Shown here: positions 61,812 through 64,000 of the stretch, piece after piece
How positions within the stretch are numbered: the first letter of the stretch is position 1
Layout of the letters: the number at the start of each line of letters is the position of its first letter
Origin: Melanopsichium pennsylvanicum
Lineage: Eukaryota > Basidiomycota > Ustilaginomycetes > Ustilaginales
Assembly: GCA_900208305.1 (NCBI GenBank)
Contig: OAPG01000014.1
Coordinates: 1-64,000 of the forward strand
Reading direction: 5' to 3'
Length of the DNA: 64,000 bases
Translations under genes and position numbers: made by a program
The notes under the pieces: generated by a model
What the model was told of the DNA's origin: nothing
What the model saw: only the letters and a program-made list of their open reading frames with translations
Databases searched by the model: none

Positions 61812-62720
61812 AGCCAGTCACTCGAGAGAAATGTTTTATTGGAAGAAAACCCACCCCAACATTTTCTCGTTGCTTAGCAGCGCTTCTCTTTAAAAATCGA
61901 GCAGATTTGAACTGCACTTTGTATGCACGAATCAGTTGTAGGGAATGCTATTATTGGCTATTGCGCTGCTATGATGGTGTCGTATATACATGAGTTATGG
62001 CTTCGCTTGATCTAACTACTAAGCTAGCCGGGAGTTCTGAGCTGGCCGGAAATTGCCGGAAGCTTCAGCTCCGAGCTATTGGATCTGATTGGTCGGTCTA
62101 AGGACTATGTGTCAGTCGGGCTGATGGTGGTTGGTTTGTTAGGTCTTTATTGTGTAACGTCGGATCTTCATCGCGTCGCTTCAACTGAATCCCCACACAA
62201 ATTAGTCGAGCAAAAAAAAAAACGCCTTGGCACGCAATTCGAAATCTTACCACTTCTCCAACCCCCAAAAGCGTCCAAATCTGACTGTGAGGTTATGGTC
62301 ATTTCAAGGAGCTCATCCTTTCCAAACACACACAAGCACACCTCTTCCTCTCTCCCTCTCTTCCTCTCTCCCTCTCTTCCTCTCTCCCTCTCTTCCTCTC
62401 TCCCTCTCTTCCTCTCTTCCTCGATTTGCTGAAATATTCGAGACAAATTGGGATTGAAAATTGGAAAAAAAAAAAAGAAAAAGAAAAGAAACAGACAAGA
62501 TCAGAAACCAAAAACAAAAAAAAAAACAAAAAAAAAGTCGTGACAAATTGCTGAACACCAGCAGCAAGTAGAATGAAAAAAAAAGACACTGGAAGAGTGA
62601 GGTCTATTTAAGAGTGAAACGGCGAAGAATGAGTGACGAATGGTTTTGTCATCTATTGGTTATATAGCTGATTGGGGGGGGAATAAAGGTGTAAAACAAT
62701 GAGGAATATGAGTATGATGC
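61812..62720. other. Intergenic region with a pyrimidine minisatellite
   Basis: About 900 bp between the DUF3140 stop and the secreted DPBB gene (convergent). It includes the minisatellite at 62341-62422 and A-rich tracts at 62464-62537. No gene is recognised. Confidence 0.55.
62341..62422. repeat. 16-bp pyrimidine minisatellite
   Basis: About five tandem copies of CTCTCCCTCTCTTCCT, non-coding. It keeps several frames open on both strands without making a plausible protein. Confidence 0.92.
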
Positions 62721-63317
62721 TTAGATTTTACTAAAGCTCATATCATACAAAACGCCCATTTCCAACGATGAAAACTTTTCAAAAACAGCTTTGGTGACAT
62801 CCAAATGATCACTCGAACAACCCTCACATCGATCCACCACCGTCACGGTAACTTGTTTACCATTTTTGTTAGCAATTTTGATCTGATCCCCACATTGAAA
62901 AGGTGAATCGTTCGAAATTGCAGCAGTCATACTTGCATCACTAGGTGTAGAAGCATTAGGACATGCTGGATTGAGCAATTGAGTTCCATAATAATACGTC
63001 ATTTGTCCATTACCAATGTATCCACCTGAAGATCCAGAAGATTTCACCTTGTTTTGCTTGGACTCATGTCGTCGTTTGAAAAATTTAGACCGCGCAGAGT
63101 GAGGTCTATCAACAAGTTGTCCTTTCGAGGTTGGAATTCGGGGATGAGCAAGATGCGAAAGTGTATCAGATGATAATTGAACAGGTTCAGGCTTAAACGA
63201 CGAAGAAGCAGTTCCAATTTCTTCACCTGCAGGAAGCACCTCTCCCTGAATTGCGCTGACGAGCGACAAGAGTATGGCAAATGTAACCACAAGGTATGAT
63301 GTACTGAGACGAGCCAT
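62721..63317 (-). CDS. Secreted double-psi beta-barrel (RlpA/expansin-like) protein
   Basis: A 198-residue protein with ATG at 63317 and a clear signal peptide (residues 1-25, LVVTFAILLSLVSAIQG). A linker follows, with a dibasic KRR site at 81-83 that could be cut by the Kex2 protease. The C-terminal domain (about 100-198) is a double-psi beta barrel: GQMTYYYG, NPACPN, FQCGDQIKIAN, VTVTVVDRCEGCSSDHLDVTKAVFEKF, and the final LYDMSFSKI. Cys at 119, 142, 164 and 167 can form two disulfides, and Asp-His at 170-171 are the conserved pair of the fold. Fungal members are small cell-wall or apoplastic proteins without proven enzyme activity. In a plant-associated smut an effector role is possible but not shown. 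It has no paired CBM63, so it is not a full expansin. Confidence 0.9.
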   Translation of the reverse strand: MARLSTSYLVVTFAILLSLVSAIQGEVLPAGEEIGTASSSFKPEPVQLSSDTLSHLAHPRIPTSKGQLVDRPHSARSKFFKRRHESKQNKVKSSGSSGGYIGNGQMTYYYGTQLLNPACPNASTPSDASMTAAISNDSPFQCGDQIKIANKNGKQVTVTVVDRCEGCSSDHLDVTKAVFEKFSSLEMGVLYDMSFSKI

Positions 63318-64000
63318 CTTGATGCGATTTTTTATGACTACTAATATGTCTTGTTTTGTCTCTGATACTGTGGTTGATGTCTATCTTGAGGTCAAGTTTT
63401 GGAAATGAGTCTTGACGAATGCGTTAGTGCTGTGTGGTGGTGGTAGTCTTGGATAAGAAAAACGAGATCTCAACGGTGGTGGCGGTGGTAAGGGTGGTTG
63501 ATGGTTTTTGAGAAAGACGTTGATCAAATAAGTCAGTTTCGTGAGGTGTGGGCATAGGTCAGGGGCTATATGTGCATAGAACCCACCCGAACATCATAGC
63601 ATCCCTTTCGACAAATACAGCACACTGAGACATGTCAGTCAAAACATGGTACGGGCCCTCTCATTAGCCACAACTTATTCTTGATGTTGTGTCACACACA
63701 TCGAGAGTTGCTCTGTCTCTAGGGGAGCAAACACATATGAAAGGACCAAAAAAAACGCTTTTGTTGTCTCTCACAGACGTCACAGCCTGCTTAAAATGGT
63801 GCTAGTAATTGGACCATATCCCTCCAACCTCTTCTTTTGCACGCATACCTGCATGGATGATTATGAAGTAACAGCCGCACGCCGCAGGTTCCTCTCCTTT
63901 CTTTTTTTCTGTTTTTTTTTTAAAAAAAAAACAAAATTGGGTTTTTTTTTTCGCAAATCTGTCGTTCTCGTCAATTACAATACACAAAATCTGCCCTAAC
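63318..64000. other. Promoter of the DPBB gene and right edge of the window
   Basis: About 680 bp with GGTGGT-rich DNA near 63434-63500 and A/T homopolymers at 63901-63951. No gene is recognised before the window ends. The final CCCTAAC is a single unit and not a telomere. Confidence 0.5.

Noticed and set aside
62168..62589. Arg-Glu-Gly-rich and Ser-Leu-Pro-rich frames
   Set aside because: Products of the 16-bp pyrimidine minisatellite and adjacent A-rich DNA; no start context or conservation signal.

Overview
The window is the left end of a fungal chromosome. It opens with a CCCTAA telomere array (1-147) and continues into about 62 kb of gene-dense DNA. Long, mostly intronless genes, short introns with GTAAGT/GTGAGT donors, serine/alanine/glutamine-rich disordered proteins, TTAGGG telomeres and the protein families all fit a basidiomycete, most likely a smut fungus (Ustilaginomycotina). 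The species cannot be named from the sequence alone.

Layout. 1-1319: telomere, a transposase relic truncated by the telomere, and the leader of the first gene. 1320-9660: an Lte1-like Ras-family exchange factor and the replicative helicase subunit MCM5. 12028-18304: a membrane-tethered Mga2/Spt23-type transcription factor, convergent with a fatty-acid-hydroxylase-superfamily enzyme. 20733-21404: the ESCRT-III subunit Snf7. 22550-30446: four consecutive genes for mitochondrial proteins (L-2-hydroxyglutarate dehydrogenase, ribosomal protein bL12m, 5-aminolevulinate synthase, mitochondrial SSB Rim1). 31158-39445: a very long alpha/beta hydrolase and a YTP1-like multispanning membrane protein. 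40900-43030: a small transposon graveyard with a second relic of the same transposase family and two LTRs, one of them a solo LTR with an intact target-site duplication. 43028-56932: an Asn-repeat protein of unknown function, an FHA+forkhead factor (Fhl1-like), a DUF924 protein and the licensing factor Cdt1. 57093-63317: rRNA methyltransferase Rrp8, a DUF3140 gene whose terminal exon lies beyond the whole MED22 coding region, and a secreted double-psi beta-barrel protein.

Most genes are housekeeping: replication licensing (MCM5, CDT1), mitochondrial function, ribosome biogenesis (RRP8, FHL1-like), membrane lipid control (MGA2, the hydroxylase) and Mediator (MED22). The most unusual locus is 59292-61811. 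The DUF3140 protein is completed only by splicing a 2,151-nt intron that contains MED22 on the same strand. MED22 has no visible ATG of its own, and its first acceptor has the same phase as the DUF3140 terminal exon, so a shared first exon with alternative acceptors, or a fusion protein, is possible. Three spliced genes (MNP1/bL12m, RIM1, DUF3140) were assembled here by reading splice sites. Several long reading frames begin at TTG, and for those the first in-frame ATG is used as the start.
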